Assembly (NCBI GenBank): GCA_021324015.1
Contig: JAJPJX010000163.1
Coordinates: 1-36,991, forward strand
DNA length: 36,991 nt
Origin: Solibacteraceae bacterium
GTDB taxonomy: Bacteria > Acidobacteriota > Terriglobia > Bryobacterales > Bryobacteraceae
Direction of reading: 5' to 3'
The notes beneath the pieces were generated by a model, which saw nothing but the letters and a program-made list of their open reading frames with translations, was not told the origin of the DNA and made no database searches. Shown here one piece after another: positions 17,126 through 25,212 of the stretch. Made by a program: the position numbers and the translations under genes. How positions within the stretch are numbered: the stretch's first letter is position 1; the number at the start of each line of letters is the position of its first letter.

Positions 17126-18292
17126 CTATGCTGCGCTTGCCTGGCCGCAATCCCTGCCGGCCAAAGCCTCCGTATACAGATCCTCGTGGCGGGACAACAC
17201 CAGACGCAGGTCGTACGCGGCTATGCGCCTTCGCCCTTGTTCTCCCATTGCCCTGGCACGGTCGGGATTCCGCAGCATCCAGCTCATGGCGTGCGCCAGG
17301 CGGTCGGCGTCGCCGACCGGAACCAGCAAGCCGTTTTCGCTATCTACCAGGTCTCGAACTCCGCGAATGTCCGTAGCGATCACGGGCACCGCCAGGGCGA
17401 GCGACTCGATAATGCTTCGCGGAAGCCCCTCGCGCTCGGAAGGAAGCACGCTCGCGATGCAGGCCCGCAACAAAGCGGGAATGTCCCGGCGGTATCCCAG
17501 GAAACGCACTCGTCTGGAAACACCGAGTCTCTCGGCGAGTTGGCTCATCGGGCGCACCAGACGACCGGTGCCCGCCAACAACAGGACAGCATCGCCTCCC
17601 TCCAGCCGCGCGAGCGCCTGAATGGCATCCCTATGCCGTTTGCCGGGGTTGAACTCCGCGATCATCAGAAACGCCGCCTGACCGCTGGCGAGCCCCAGTT
17701 CTGCTCGTAGCGCCGCGACTCGCGCGTCGGAAATCGCATCCGGGCTGTAGACCTGAGTGTCCACGCCGATGCCGGGCATGTGACGCAGCCGCCCGGGCGC
17801 TACCAGCCTGGAATCCAGGGCCGCCTGCCGGTCTTCTGCGTTGAGTACGACCAGATAGTCCGTTTGCCTGCCGGCTACCTCTTCGAGCGTGCGGAAAATG
17901 AGATTTCGTAACGCGGGCGCGCCCCGGTAAAAATGAAGGCCGTGGGCGGTGTAAATCACCTTTGGCGCTCCGGGCGTCTGCGGGTGTCCCAGCGACCAGC
18001 GCGTGACAAACGACGCGACCGGGGTGTGCACGTGCACCAGGTCGTAAGAGCCCCGCGCCATGATTTCCTGAATTCGCCTGGGCGCACGCAGGAAGTTTGC
18101 GGCGGCCAGAGGGTGTCGTGACCAGGGGATATCCCAGACCCGGTCGAAAGCCTGCCCGCAATCAACGTCGCGGGTGGCTCCCCGCGCGGCGGCGTCCACC
18201 TGCCAGCCTCTCGCGCGAAAATAGCGCGCGTAAGGCAACAGGAACGCCCGCAAGAAATCGGGAACCGTCGCTACCATGAGGAGGCGTGGCAT
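17126..18292 (-). CDS. GT4 family glycosyltransferase
   Basis: A 388-residue GT-B glycosyltransferase, cytoplasmic face. The N-terminal acceptor domain shows RLLMVATVPDFLRAFLLPYA and YDLVHVHTPVASFVTRW. The donor domain shows the EX7E motif in SEREGLPRSIIESL, followed by VPVIATDIRGVRDLV and ENGLLVPVGD. It resembles the first-step GT4 enzymes that extend an undecaprenyl-linked sugar. It abuts the ligase gene with no intergenic base (ATG at 18292, previous stop at 18293). Together with the fusion protein it is one of only two recognisable glycosyltransferases in the locus, which suggests a short repeat unit or additional enzymes elsewhere. Confidence 0.9.
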   Translation of the reverse strand: MPRLLMVATVPDFLRAFLLPYARYFRARGWQVDAAARGATRDVDCGQAFDRVWDIPWSRHPLAAANFLRAPRRIQEIMARGSYDLVHVHTPVASFVTRWSLGHPQTPGAPKVIYTAHGLHFYRGAPALRNLIFRTLEEVAGRQTDYLVVLNAEDRQAALDSRLVAPGRLRHMPGIGVDTQVYSPDAISDARVAALRAELGLASGQAAFLMIAEFNPGKRHRDAIQALARLEGGDAVLLLAGTGRLVRPMSQLAERLGVSRRVRFLGYRRDIPALLRACIASVLPSEREGLPRSIIESLALAVPVIATDIRGVRDLVDSENGLLVPVGDADRLAHAMSWMLRNPDRARAMGEQGRRRIAAYDLRLVLSRHEDLYTEALAGRDCGQASAA

Positions 18293-19609
18293 TCAAATCC
18301 TCGCTCCCAGACACGCCGGACCGGCGTCGGGCGGGAGGTGAACCCTGGTCCGGGTAATGGCATACGAGGACGCCAGCAGCGCCATGACCAGCCACCAGTG
18401 CCTCTGGTAGAGCGCCTCAATCCCGAATGAAACGCCGAACATTCCGAAGTGGGCGCCGATCAGGCCCACGACCAGAGGCCGCTCCATGGAGCTGGCCCGG
18501 CGGAAGGCGCGAACGCCCTTTCCCACAAGCGCCGCCGCCAGGCCAAGAAAAGCGGCTAACCCCAGCAAGCCGAATTCCGTTAAAAGCCACACGGAGGAGT
18601 CGTGGATGATATACGGAAACGCGACGCCCTGGTCCATCAGCCTGCTTTCGAACTGGCCCAGCCCGATCCCGACAAGGGGGCTCTTCTCAAACATGGGCAC
18701 TGCTTCCCGGATCTGAGTCACGCGTTCTTTTGCCGTGTTTGCCCGGCTGGCAAGCTCCAGGATGTCGCCAATCTGTCGCGGGCTTAGCACCAGGAACAGG
18801 GACACGGCGGCCAGCGCCGCAAGCCCGGCATAGGCCGCTGCCAGCCGCGGCCGGAACGGAAGGCTGATGAGCAGCGCGAACACGAACCCGATCCACGCCG
18901 AACGCGACAGGGTCAGAAGCAGTCCGAGCGCCAGGATCATCATGCAGAAGGCCCCTAGGGCATGGCGTACCAATGGCCGGCGGCTGAAGTAAGTGCTCAG
19001 GTGAATCACCAAGGTCACCATGACCAGGCTGCCGAATGCGTTCGGGTCGATAAGCATCCCGGAAACTCTCTGCCCGCCATAGTTCACTCCGGATATACGC
19101 ATGTCAAAGAGCTGCGTGGCAAAATAAGCGCTGACGGCCAGCAGCGTCTGCAGGGTCACTGTGGCAATCAGTACCTGCAGCATCCGGCGGATCGAAGGCC
19201 AGTCCGTCGCGGCGGTAGTAATTACCGAGTAAGTCAAGAAGAGAATCAATAGCCCGATATCTTTGTTGATCAGGACATAGTTGGAAAGCGAGCCGTCCGC
19301 CATCGCGGTCTTCCAGGTCCCCACAAAAAAGACCACGGCCAGGGCGCCATGAAACACACTCCACGCTGGCCGCACCAGCCTCACCTTGCTGATGCCCACC
19401 CACAGAGAGACGAACAGGAACAGGTCTGCGGGGGACAGGCGCATCTCTCCGTAGTCGAGCTGGACCGGCAGAAAGAAAATGTACGCGGCCAGCAGGAACC
19501 AGGAATTCCCTCTGCTCTTAAGAGCCGGCGCGAGCGCCTGAAACCCGTCAGGCCTGTGCCAGAGCTGCGTCCCGCGAGCCGGAAATACAGCGGAATCGTG
19601 GTATCCCAT
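18293..19609 (-). CDS. O-antigen ligase / Wzy-like polymerase
   Basis: A 438-residue polytopic membrane protein of the WaaL/Wzy (O-antigen ligase) family. The hydrophobic helices begin near residue 35. The conserved central loop motif LGLLLTLSRSAWIGFVFALL is followed by a large periplasmic loop with SPLVGIGLGQFES and HDSSVWLLTEFGLLG. These features are typical of enzymes that polymerise or transfer lipid-linked glycans at the periplasmic face. Ligase and polymerase cannot be told apart from sequence; with a Wza/Wzc pair next door, polymerase (Wzy) is more likely. It lies 6 bp downstream of the wzc-like gene. Confidence 0.8.
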   Translation of the reverse strand: MGYHDSAVFPARGTQLWHRPDGFQALAPALKSRGNSWFLLAAYIFFLPVQLDYGEMRLSPADLFLFVSLWVGISKVRLVRPAWSVFHGALAVVFFVGTWKTAMADGSLSNYVLINKDIGLLILFLTYSVITTAATDWPSIRRMLQVLIATVTLQTLLAVSAYFATQLFDMRISGVNYGGQRVSGMLIDPNAFGSLVMVTLVIHLSTYFSRRPLVRHALGAFCMMILALGLLLTLSRSAWIGFVFALLISLPFRPRLAAAYAGLAALAAVSLFLVLSPRQIGDILELASRANTAKERVTQIREAVPMFEKSPLVGIGLGQFESRLMDQGVAFPYIIHDSSVWLLTEFGLLGLAAFLGLAAALVGKGVRAFRRASSMERPLVVGLIGAHFGMFGVSFGIEALYQRHWWLVMALLASSYAITRTRVHLPPDAGPACLGARI

Positions 19610-19615
19610 TAGCGC

Positions 19616-21919
19616 CTAACCTTGGATCGAAGAGTGGTAGTAACGGTAGCAATGGCGATACGCGGGTGCGTCGTAGCCCTCCTTGGGATTCCAGCCGTTC
19701 AGGATGGTGGCTAGCACGCGGGTGCCATCTACTTCCAGGCGCTGCATTGCGGCAACCGCCGCGTCGCGGCTGGTTTTTCCCGCACGCAAGATCAGCACCA
19801 CACCATCAGCCTGGCGGCCTAATACCCGGGCATCTGGCAGATACAGGATGGGAGGCGCGTCGATGAGCACCGTCTCGAATTCGCCGCGGAGGCGGACCAA
19901 TAACGCAGCGAGCCGCTCGCTGTACAGAATATTCGGCACATCCGTGGTTTGGACCCCGCCAGTCAGCAGGAATAAATGCGGAATTGCTGTTGCGCGCACC
20001 AGTGCGTCCAGTGGACAATTTTCCAAATCGGACTTATCGCAGAGCAGGTCGGACAGCCCCTGCGTGTTCTCCAGTCTGAAAATCTGATGCAGCCGTGACC
20101 GCCGCAAATCTCCATCCACCAGCAAGACGCGCCGCTGCATCTTCGCCAGCGCGATGCCCAGGTTACTCGCCACGCTGGTCTTGCCCTCACCCGGACCCGG
20201 GCTCGAGAGCACGATCAGCCGAGTCCCCGCGGCTTGCGGCCTATGGAAGAGCCGTGCGGCAACCGTTTCCCGGAACGCCTCCGAGAGGGCGGAATGCTTT
20301 CTCCTGCTGCTCACCAGTTCGACGGTGTCCCCCCGCCGTCTTCCCTGCACGCCTATCCGGCGCCACAACGGCACCAGTTTGGGATCCACGTCTGCCACAG
20401 GAATGATCCCGATCTCCGGAACTCGCAACAGAGTGGTGGACTCGCCCGGGGACTTGAGGCTTCGATCGTTGCGCTCACGGATGATCGTCAGCCCGACAGA
20501 GAGGAAGAAGCCCGCAAACAAGCCAATCGCGGAATTGAGGAATATGTTGGGCTTGTAGGGATGCGCCGGGGGCACCGCCGGGGCGATCACGCGGATGTTA
20601 TTAACCGGCGCTGCCGTTACCATGCTGGCCTCTTCCACCCGGTGGGCCAGGTCCTCGTAAAAGGCGCGCGTCGTGTCTGCTTCCCGCTTGAGCGTGTTGT
20701 AGCGAATGGATTTGAACGCCTGGTCCGAGACCAGCCGCGCCTGCCGGGCATACGCCGCCGCGAGCAGTTGCTCCCTGGTTTGTGCCGCCTTGAATTCGTT
20801 GTAGATTCGCCTTTGGGTGCTGCCGAGTTCTTTCTTCAGCGCCGCCTCAACCTCCGCAATCTGGGCTTGCACCCGCCGCACTTTGTAGTTGGTTGGGGTA
20901 AGTACCGCGCCAAGCTCCGCGCGCTCGCGCTGCAACTCCGTCAGTTTCACCTGGTAGTCGCGGAGCGGGCCGTCCGCCAGCGTTTGCGGCAACCACTCCG
21001 GCCGGCTGGAGGCGGCCATCTCATACTGGGATTGCTTCGCGACCCGGTCCGCCGTGGCCTTGGAGAGTTCGTCCTCGATCTGACGCAGCCGGCCTTCAGC
21101 GACGCTGCTATTGTCCTGGGTGTAGAGCAACCCGGAGGCGTGCGCGTAGGTCTCGAGCGCCGTTTCGTCTTTCTGCAGCTTGTTGCGCATGGCAGCGAGT
21201 TGGCGTGACAGCCAATCCCGCATGCGCTCGCTGGTCTCCCACCGGGCCTCGAGGGTCTGGTCGATAAAGTCGCCGGCCAGCGTGTTAACAAAGTCGGCCG
21301 CCAGCTTAGGGTCCGGCGAGTCATACAGGATCTTCACGACATGTGTCTCGCCGGCGGTCTGTACTTTCAGATTTTGCAGGGCGGCCTTCACGGCGCCGTC
21401 CTGCGGGGTGTCCGGGGCGGCGGCCGGATTTCCCGTGACCTTGTGCAGCCACGCAAGTACGCCCGGCCCGCCCTTGTATTCCGGCCGCTCGGCCAGGTTC
21501 AGTTTGGAGACCACGCGGGAGACCAGGTGCTCGTCCCGCAGAATTTCGGTCTGGCTGTGGATGTAAGCATCCATCGCCGTCGGCGCCGGCGCTTCGGTGG
21601 GATTCACCTGCCCGGAGTTGAGAAAGTCCCGGTTCAGTCCCTCGATTTCCAGCGAACTGTACGCCTGGTACACCGGCGGCATCAGCAGTGAGATCAGCAG
21701 GCCGCAGGCCGCGCACGCCAGCGTCAGGACTAGAACGGATGCCTTGTGTTTTCGCAGGATTTTCCAATAATCAAGCAAGGTGTCCTCCTGGTCCGTGCCT
21801 TGCGAATAGGTGAGCACGTGCTGGGGGATCATGAACCCGGATGCATCCGCCGGGTTGGGCGCCGGACTGGCGCGCCGCGGCGAAGGATACGGTGTCAGGT
21901 CAAAAGTATGGTGAGCCAT
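19616..21919 (-). CDS. Wzc-like chain-length regulator and BY-kinase
   Basis: A 767-residue fusion of a Wzz/GNVR membrane chain-length regulator and a bacterial tyrosine autokinase. A transmembrane helix at about 61-80 (KASVLVLTLACAACGLLISL) is followed by a long periplasmic coiled-coil region. A second helix lies near 455-475. The cytoplasmic kinase has Walker A GPGEGKT with K580, Walker A' VLLVDGDLRR and a DAPP Walker B-like motif (VLIDAPPIL). It ends in a tyrosine cluster (YDAPAYRHCYRYYHS), the usual autophosphorylation tail. It controls polymerisation and export with the Wza-like protein. The 45-residue N-terminal extension is Pro-rich and unusual. The neighbouring wza-like gene lies 33 bp upstream. 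Confidence 0.9.
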   Translation of the reverse strand: MAHHTFDLTPYPSPRRASPAPNPADASGFMIPQHVLTYSQGTDQEDTLLDYWKILRKHKASVLVLTLACAACGLLISLLMPPVYQAYSSLEIEGLNRDFLNSGQVNPTEAPAPTAMDAYIHSQTEILRDEHLVSRVVSKLNLAERPEYKGGPGVLAWLHKVTGNPAAAPDTPQDGAVKAALQNLKVQTAGETHVVKILYDSPDPKLAADFVNTLAGDFIDQTLEARWETSERMRDWLSRQLAAMRNKLQKDETALETYAHASGLLYTQDNSSVAEGRLRQIEDELSKATADRVAKQSQYEMAASSRPEWLPQTLADGPLRDYQVKLTELQRERAELGAVLTPTNYKVRRVQAQIAEVEAALKKELGSTQRRIYNEFKAAQTREQLLAAAYARQARLVSDQAFKSIRYNTLKREADTTRAFYEDLAHRVEEASMVTAAPVNNIRVIAPAVPPAHPYKPNIFLNSAIGLFAGFFLSVGLTIIRERNDRSLKSPGESTTLLRVPEIGIIPVADVDPKLVPLWRRIGVQGRRRGDTVELVSSRRKHSALSEAFRETVAARLFHRPQAAGTRLIVLSSPGPGEGKTSVASNLGIALAKMQRRVLLVDGDLRRSRLHQIFRLENTQGLSDLLCDKSDLENCPLDALVRATAIPHLFLLTGGVQTTDVPNILYSERLAALLVRLRGEFETVLIDAPPILYLPDARVLGRQADGVVLILRAGKTSRDAAVAAMQRLEVDGTRVLATILNGWNPKEGYDAPAYRHCYRYYHSSIQG

Positions 21920-21952
21920 GGAATTTCCTCTCTGGAGTTCCGCGGTATCCGG

Positions 21953-22960
21953 CTATCGGGCCGGCAGCCCAACCCGCCAGATCGCGATGCCTGAGCCGAC
22001 GTTGATGGCCGCCTCCATGGCGCGAATCGCGGCGTTCTTGGCTTGGCTGTCGGGCACGACCAGGATGTCGTTGGCCCGCAACCCAACGTCTTCCTGTCTG
22101 CCATTCAGAATCTGGCTGATGTCGACGGGGATCTCTTCCCGGTTTGCAGTTCCCTCCGTGGCCCGCAAAATCTTGGCCTTTTTGGGCGCGGCACGGCTGT
22201 CCAGACCCTCCGCCATGGAGATCGCCTGCAACACCGAGATCCGGTCCCGTTCGCCCAGGACGAACCCGCCCGGCTTGCGTACCTGGCCCACCACGTAAAC
22301 CGTCTGTCCGGGGGGAATTGAGATGACGTCGTGCGGCCGCATTGCAATGTTTTCCTCTGGCTTCCTGCCCTGAAGCACGTCTTGCAGACTCACTTCGGCA
22401 ACGCTGTAGCCATGGGCTGCGTCGGTGGTCGCGTTCGGCAGGGGAAGCGAACCCCACTGCAACTGGCGCGTTATACGAACTTTGTAGCCTGCGTCTTGCC
22501 GCGGCCCTTCGGCCAGCGATAACATTTCGACCAGCGACCGTCTGCCCTGCAGTTGGTATATGCCGGGTTTGTTGACCGCGCCGATTACGGAAACCGGCTG
22601 GCTGGCAAAATCTACGATATTAACGGCCACCTGCGGCTCTTTCACGTCGGCGCGCAACAGCTTCTTGATGTTCTCCCCCAGTTGGCTGGTGGTGAGCCCT
22701 GCGGCATGTACGCGCCCCAGTACCGGCAAATCCACATACCCGCCGGTGTCTATTCTTACCGGTTTATCCGAAATCTCCTCCATGCCCAACGCCCAGATGG
22801 TGATTTGATCGCCAGGGCCCAGGACGTATTCCGCCGCGGCCGGCGCGCTCAATGGCTTGGCCGGTTTGGGAGCGTTCCCAGGTCCCTCGGCAGCCCGCAT
22901 GACCACGGCGAATACTGCCACTGTGCAGACCGTGCCGACTAAATAGGTTCTAAGCAACAT
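21953..22960 (-). CDS. Wza-like polysaccharide export protein
   Basis: A 335-residue periplasmic/outer-membrane export protein. An N-terminal hydrophobic segment (residues 4-20) is followed by the polysaccharide export domain (YVLGPGDQITIWALG at 45-59). Then come two SLBB-type repeats with PVSVIGAVNKPGIYQL (122-137) and TVYVVGQVRKPGGFVL (220-235). It forms the outer-membrane channel through which the Wzc-controlled polymer leaves. No clear lipobox is seen: the only early Cys (C12) is in a poor context, so lipid anchoring is uncertain. It is the first gene of the minus-strand operon; no good ribosome binding site precedes the ATG. Confidence 0.85.
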   Translation of the reverse strand: MLLRTYLVGTVCTVAVFAVVMRAAEGPGNAPKPAKPLSAPAAAEYVLGPGDQITIWALGMEEISDKPVRIDTGGYVDLPVLGRVHAAGLTTSQLGENIKKLLRADVKEPQVAVNIVDFASQPVSVIGAVNKPGIYQLQGRRSLVEMLSLAEGPRQDAGYKVRITRQLQWGSLPLPNATTDAAHGYSVAEVSLQDVLQGRKPEENIAMRPHDVISIPPGQTVYVVGQVRKPGGFVLGERDRISVLQAISMAEGLDSRAAPKKAKILRATEGTANREEIPVDISQILNGRQEDVGLRANDILVVPDSQAKNAAIRAMEAAINVGSGIAIWRVGLPAR

Positions 22961-22983
22961 ATCCGTAGTTGTGAATTTCGTCT

Positions 22984-23012
22984 GTTTCAGGCGTGTTCAG
23001 AAGTTCAGTCAA
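22984..23012 (-). promoter_or_regulatory. Weak candidate promoter of the wza-like operon
   Basis: On the minus strand TTGACT (23012-23007) is followed after 17 bp by TGAAAC (22989-22984), only 3 of 6 matches to TATAAT. It is the best pair I can see in the 100 bp before the ATG at 22960. The weak -10 suggests activation by a regulator or a promoter further upstream. Confidence 0.3.
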
Positions 23013-23233
23013 CATTCCTCTGCATGGCAATTCAATATCCACCGGCTGGGCTCGTTCCTGCCTGCCTCGCGCCAAATGGGCCGGGCGTCACGGTCACACG
23101 CGATTCTGGTGCGGGATCTCACCTGCGTTTGGGATGGTTCCGGACCGGGATGTGCGGCCGAAGTCTGCGCGGGCCTAACGTGCTGTGCCGGGCCTTACCA
23201 AATCCGGCCAGCAGTCTTTTGCCGAAATGTTCA

Positions 23234-23260
23234 CCTCAGGACTATGCACGAGCCCTGAGG
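23234..23260. repeat. 7-bp inverted repeat
   Basis: CCTCAGG (23234-23240) and CCTGAGG (23254-23260) are reverse complements separated by 13 nt. They could form a hairpin in RNA from either strand. There is no T-run beside it, so I do not call it a terminator. Confidence 0.4.
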
Positions 23261-23301
23261 TTGTGGTGCTGTGGCACTTTTACTCACCGGACCGGCAAAT
23301 A

Positions 23302-23395
23302 GTGCAGACGTGTCACACGTGCTTCCAGTACCGGCAATTGTCTCCGGATCAGTTACGGGTTCTCCTAGGCTTCGTCGGAAACGGTACGTCTGCAC
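23302..23395. repeat. 10-bp inverted repeat enclosing a palindrome
   Basis: GTGCAGACGT (23302-23311) is the exact reverse complement of ACGTCTGCAC (23386-23395), 74 nt apart. The left arm overlaps a 13-bp palindrome ACGTGT-C-ACACGT (23308-23320). A second pair, GATCAGTT (23347-23354) with AACTGATC (23398-23405), crosses the first, so the two could form alternative hairpins or a pseudoknot in RNA. Confidence 0.5.
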
Positions 23396-23488
23396 GGAAC
23401 TGATCTCCCGGATCGGTTAGGTGCCCGGAAGCAGTCGATTACCGCGCCAGCTATACCCATCGCAGGCGCTTCTACGCGGCAAATCTGG

Positions 23489-23523
23489 TCACCGGTGAAA
23501 ACAGCAGTGACCATGATGGTCAC
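23489..23523. promoter_or_regulatory. Paired palindromes TCACCGGTGA and GTGACCAT-G-ATGGTCAC
   Basis: TCACCGGTGA (23489-23498) is a perfect 10-bp palindrome. Nine bases later GTGACCAT, G, ATGGTCAC (23507-23523) is a palindrome with 8-bp arms. Both contain GGTCAC/GTGACC cores, and their centres are 21-22 bp apart, about two helical turns. This is the layout of two operator sites for a dimeric regulator. The regulator is unknown. Confidence 0.45.
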
Positions 23524-23670
23524 ACGTACTGAACCCGCTTCCGGCGTGAAACCCATGGCCAGAAAATGAGTGGTGACCGTGGGGTCGCCGCCGACGGCCC
23601 CCTGGCTCGCGGCGCAACGCGGTCCATGGTTGTTTTTATCCAATTCCGGGATTAAAAGGGCTGTTTATCG

Positions 23671-23699
23671 TTGACTGGTGCAGGTGGTTATGCTTCAAT
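23671..23699 (+). promoter_or_regulatory. Sigma-70 type promoter of the rrf2-like operon
   Basis: TTGACT (23671-23676) and TTCAAT (23694-23699) are separated by 17 bp. The -35 matches 5 of 6 and the -10 matches 4 of 6 consensus bases. Transcription would begin near 23706, immediately before the inverted repeat at 23709-23734. Confidence 0.5.
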
Positions 23700-23708
23700 A
23701 ATGAGCGA

Positions 23709-23734
23709 GACGATGGATTCGCTAATCCATCGTC
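23709..23734. promoter_or_regulatory. Perfect 11-bp inverted repeat, candidate Rrf2 operator
   Basis: GACGATGGATT (23709-23719), a 4-nt CGCT loop and AATCCATCGTC (23724-23734) form a perfect inverted repeat. It lies directly downstream of the promoter and ends 9 nt before the rrf2-like ATG. As DNA it is well placed for autorepression by the Rrf2 dimer. As RNA it would be an 11-bp hairpin in the leader of a gene that has no visible ribosome binding site. Either role is inferred. Confidence 0.6.
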
Positions 23735-23743
23735 GCCCATGGC

Positions 23744-24277
23744 ATGACGGTCAGCGCCCGAGTCCGATACGCGGTCCGGCTGATGGTCGATATCGCCAAG
23801 CATGCCTCGGCGGGGGCGGTGCCCCTTCGAGAGGTTGCGGAACGGCAAGGCCTGTCCAAAATCTATCTTTCCCAGTTGACCATTCCCCTCCGAAACGCGG
23901 CTCTGCTCCGTAGTGTCTGGGGGAACAAAGGCGGATATCTAGTGGGTCGGCCTATGGCAGAGATTAAGGTACTGGACATCGTGGAGGCGGTGGACGGTCC
24001 CGTCTGCATCATCGACTGTTCGGTGGACCCGAACTACTGCGACCGCTCTTCACGATGTGAGGCAATTGGGATATGGCGAATGCTGAACGAGCGGATCGTC
24101 AGAACCCTAGCCAGCCAGACACTGGAAGACTTGGCGACCAGGAGCAGCGGTGCGGCCGCGCCGAACGACGCTTCCGTGCCCGTGGAGCAGAAAGCGAATC
24201 AACCCGCGACCCGGTTTGGGAGGGGGATGCCCTGCGGATCGTCCCGGTCCTTCTCATCAGACCTCGGAGGGAACTAA
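23744..24277 (+). CDS. Rrf2-family Fe-S transcriptional regulator
   Basis: A 177-residue Rrf2-type winged-helix regulator. The N-terminal ARVRYAVRLMVDIAKHA and the recognition region VAERQGLSKIYLSQLTIPLR (residues 31-50) are the family DNA-binding domain, followed by the wing with GNKGGYLVGRP. Cysteines C88, C92, C99 and C105 include the C-X6-C-X5-C set (C92, C99, C105) that ligates an Fe-S cluster in IscR/NsrR, so it probably senses redox, NO or sulfur species. The Ser/Ala-rich C-terminal 50 residues look disordered. Its TAA stop shares a base with the next ATG (TAATG), so it is coupled to the DsrM-like gene and probably regulates its own operon through the repeat at 23709. Confidence 0.85.
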   Translation: MTVSARVRYAVRLMVDIAKHASAGAVPLREVAERQGLSKIYLSQLTIPLRNAALLRSVWGNKGGYLVGRPMAEIKVLDIVEAVDGPVCIIDCSVDPNYCDRSSRCEAIGIWRMLNERIVRTLASQTLEDLATRSSGAAAPNDASVPVEQKANQPATRFGRGMPCGSSRSFSSDLGGN

Positions 24278-25212
24278 TGACCGCCTCTATCTATGGCATC
24301 ATCTACGCGGGCGTGCTGGTATTTGTTGTGGCCAGTGTGCTGCGGGCTGTTCGTTATGCCAAACTGCCAGCCCACCTGCGCTGGGAACTCTATCCGGTAC
24401 CGCACGAAGAGGCGGAGCGGGCCAGGCATGGCGGCTCCTACTTCGAGGTGCCGGACTGGTGGACGAAGCCGCGCAAAGTCAATTTTGCCGGGGAATTGAA
24501 AGTGATGATCCCGGAGATGCTTTTCCTCAAGGCTCTGCGGGAATTCAACCGCAAACTGTGGTACCGCTCCTTCGTGTTTCACTTCGGCTTGTATCTCCTG
24601 GCCGGAACCATAGCGCTGCTGGCCGTCGCCGCGCTAGGGACGATCCTGCTCCCGTCCCTTTTGGCTGGCTTCGTGGGTGCTGTACTGCACACCCTGTACA
24701 CGGCGACCGGGTTGTGCGGTGCGGTGATGGCCATCATCGGCGCGGCGGGCCTGCTGCATGACCGGCTGAGCGACCCCAACCTCAAAAACTACACGGCGCC
24801 GGGCGACATCTTTAACCTGGCCTTCTTCATTGCCGCTTTGGGAGCACTGGCGGCCGGCTACCTGCTGCGCGGTCCCGGTGGGCCGGGTGCGCTGGCGCTT
24901 GCCTGCGGGCTGTTGAGGTTTGACACGGCGATCCCTGTGCCGGGCGTACTCAGTGCGGGCCTCGTGCTGGGGGCGTTGCTGGTCGGCTACATCCCTCTGA
25001 CGCACATGTCCCACTTCATCGCCAAGTATTTCCTGTACCACAACATTCGCTGGGACGATCTTCCCACGGCGCAGAGCGCGGAAATCCAGAGGAGATTCGC
25101 GGGTTACCTGACTTTCAGGCCTACGTGGGCGGCGCGTCACATTGGGGCGGACGGCGCCAGGACTTGGGCGGATATTGCGGCCACCAATCCGTCCGTGGGA
25201 GCCGGGAAATGA
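24277..25212 (+). CDS. DsrM-like membrane cytochrome b subunit
   Basis: A 311-residue NarI/DsrM-type integral membrane protein. Hydrophobic helices lie at about 5-25, 95-120, 128-155, 175-195 and 220-250. Conserved histidines such as FVFHFGLYLL and the LTHMSHF stretch near the end could ligate heme b. The final cytoplasmic tail (IRWDDLPTAQSAEIQRR) parallels that of DsrM. Such subunits oxidise or reduce menaquinone and pass electrons to the partner Fe-S subunit. The start overlaps the rrf2 stop, and the stop overlaps the next ATG (ATGA), so a stoichiometric complex is expected. It is a paralogue of the dsrM gene at 34859-35854. Confidence 0.8.
   Translation: MTASIYGIIYAGVLVFVVASVLRAVRYAKLPAHLRWELYPVPHEEAERARHGGSYFEVPDWWTKPRKVNFAGELKVMIPEMLFLKALREFNRKLWYRSFVFHFGLYLLAGTIALLAVAALGTILLPSLLAGFVGAVLHTLYTATGLCGAVMAIIGAAGLLHDRLSDPNLKNYTAPGDIFNLAFFIAALGALAAGYLLRGPGGPGALALACGLLRFDTAIPVPGVLSAGLVLGALLVGYIPLTHMSHFIAKYFLYHNIRWDDLPTAQSAEIQRRFAGYLTFRPTWAARHIGADGARTWADIAATNPSVGAGK

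Larger units (their letters stand above)
22961..23743. other. 783-nt divergent intergenic region rich in inverted repeats
   Basis: No gene can be supported between the wza-like and rrf2-like genes; short open frames on both strands lack start signals and family motifs. The region holds several inverted repeats listed separately and three copies of the octamer GTCACACG (23094-23101, 23313-23320, 23519-23526), plus further GGTCAC/GTGACC half-sites near 23487 and 23572. Such density suggests a regulatory region, an unrecognised structured RNA, or a decayed mobile element. Confidence 0.5.

Noticed and set aside
23234-23260. Rho-independent terminator at the CCTCAGG/CCTGAGG hairpin
   Set aside because: No T-run on either side, and no gene ends nearby.
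23365-23643. A 92-codon minus-strand frame in the intergenic region
   Set aside because: No start signal, no recognised family; repeats in the area explain its residue pattern better than coding.
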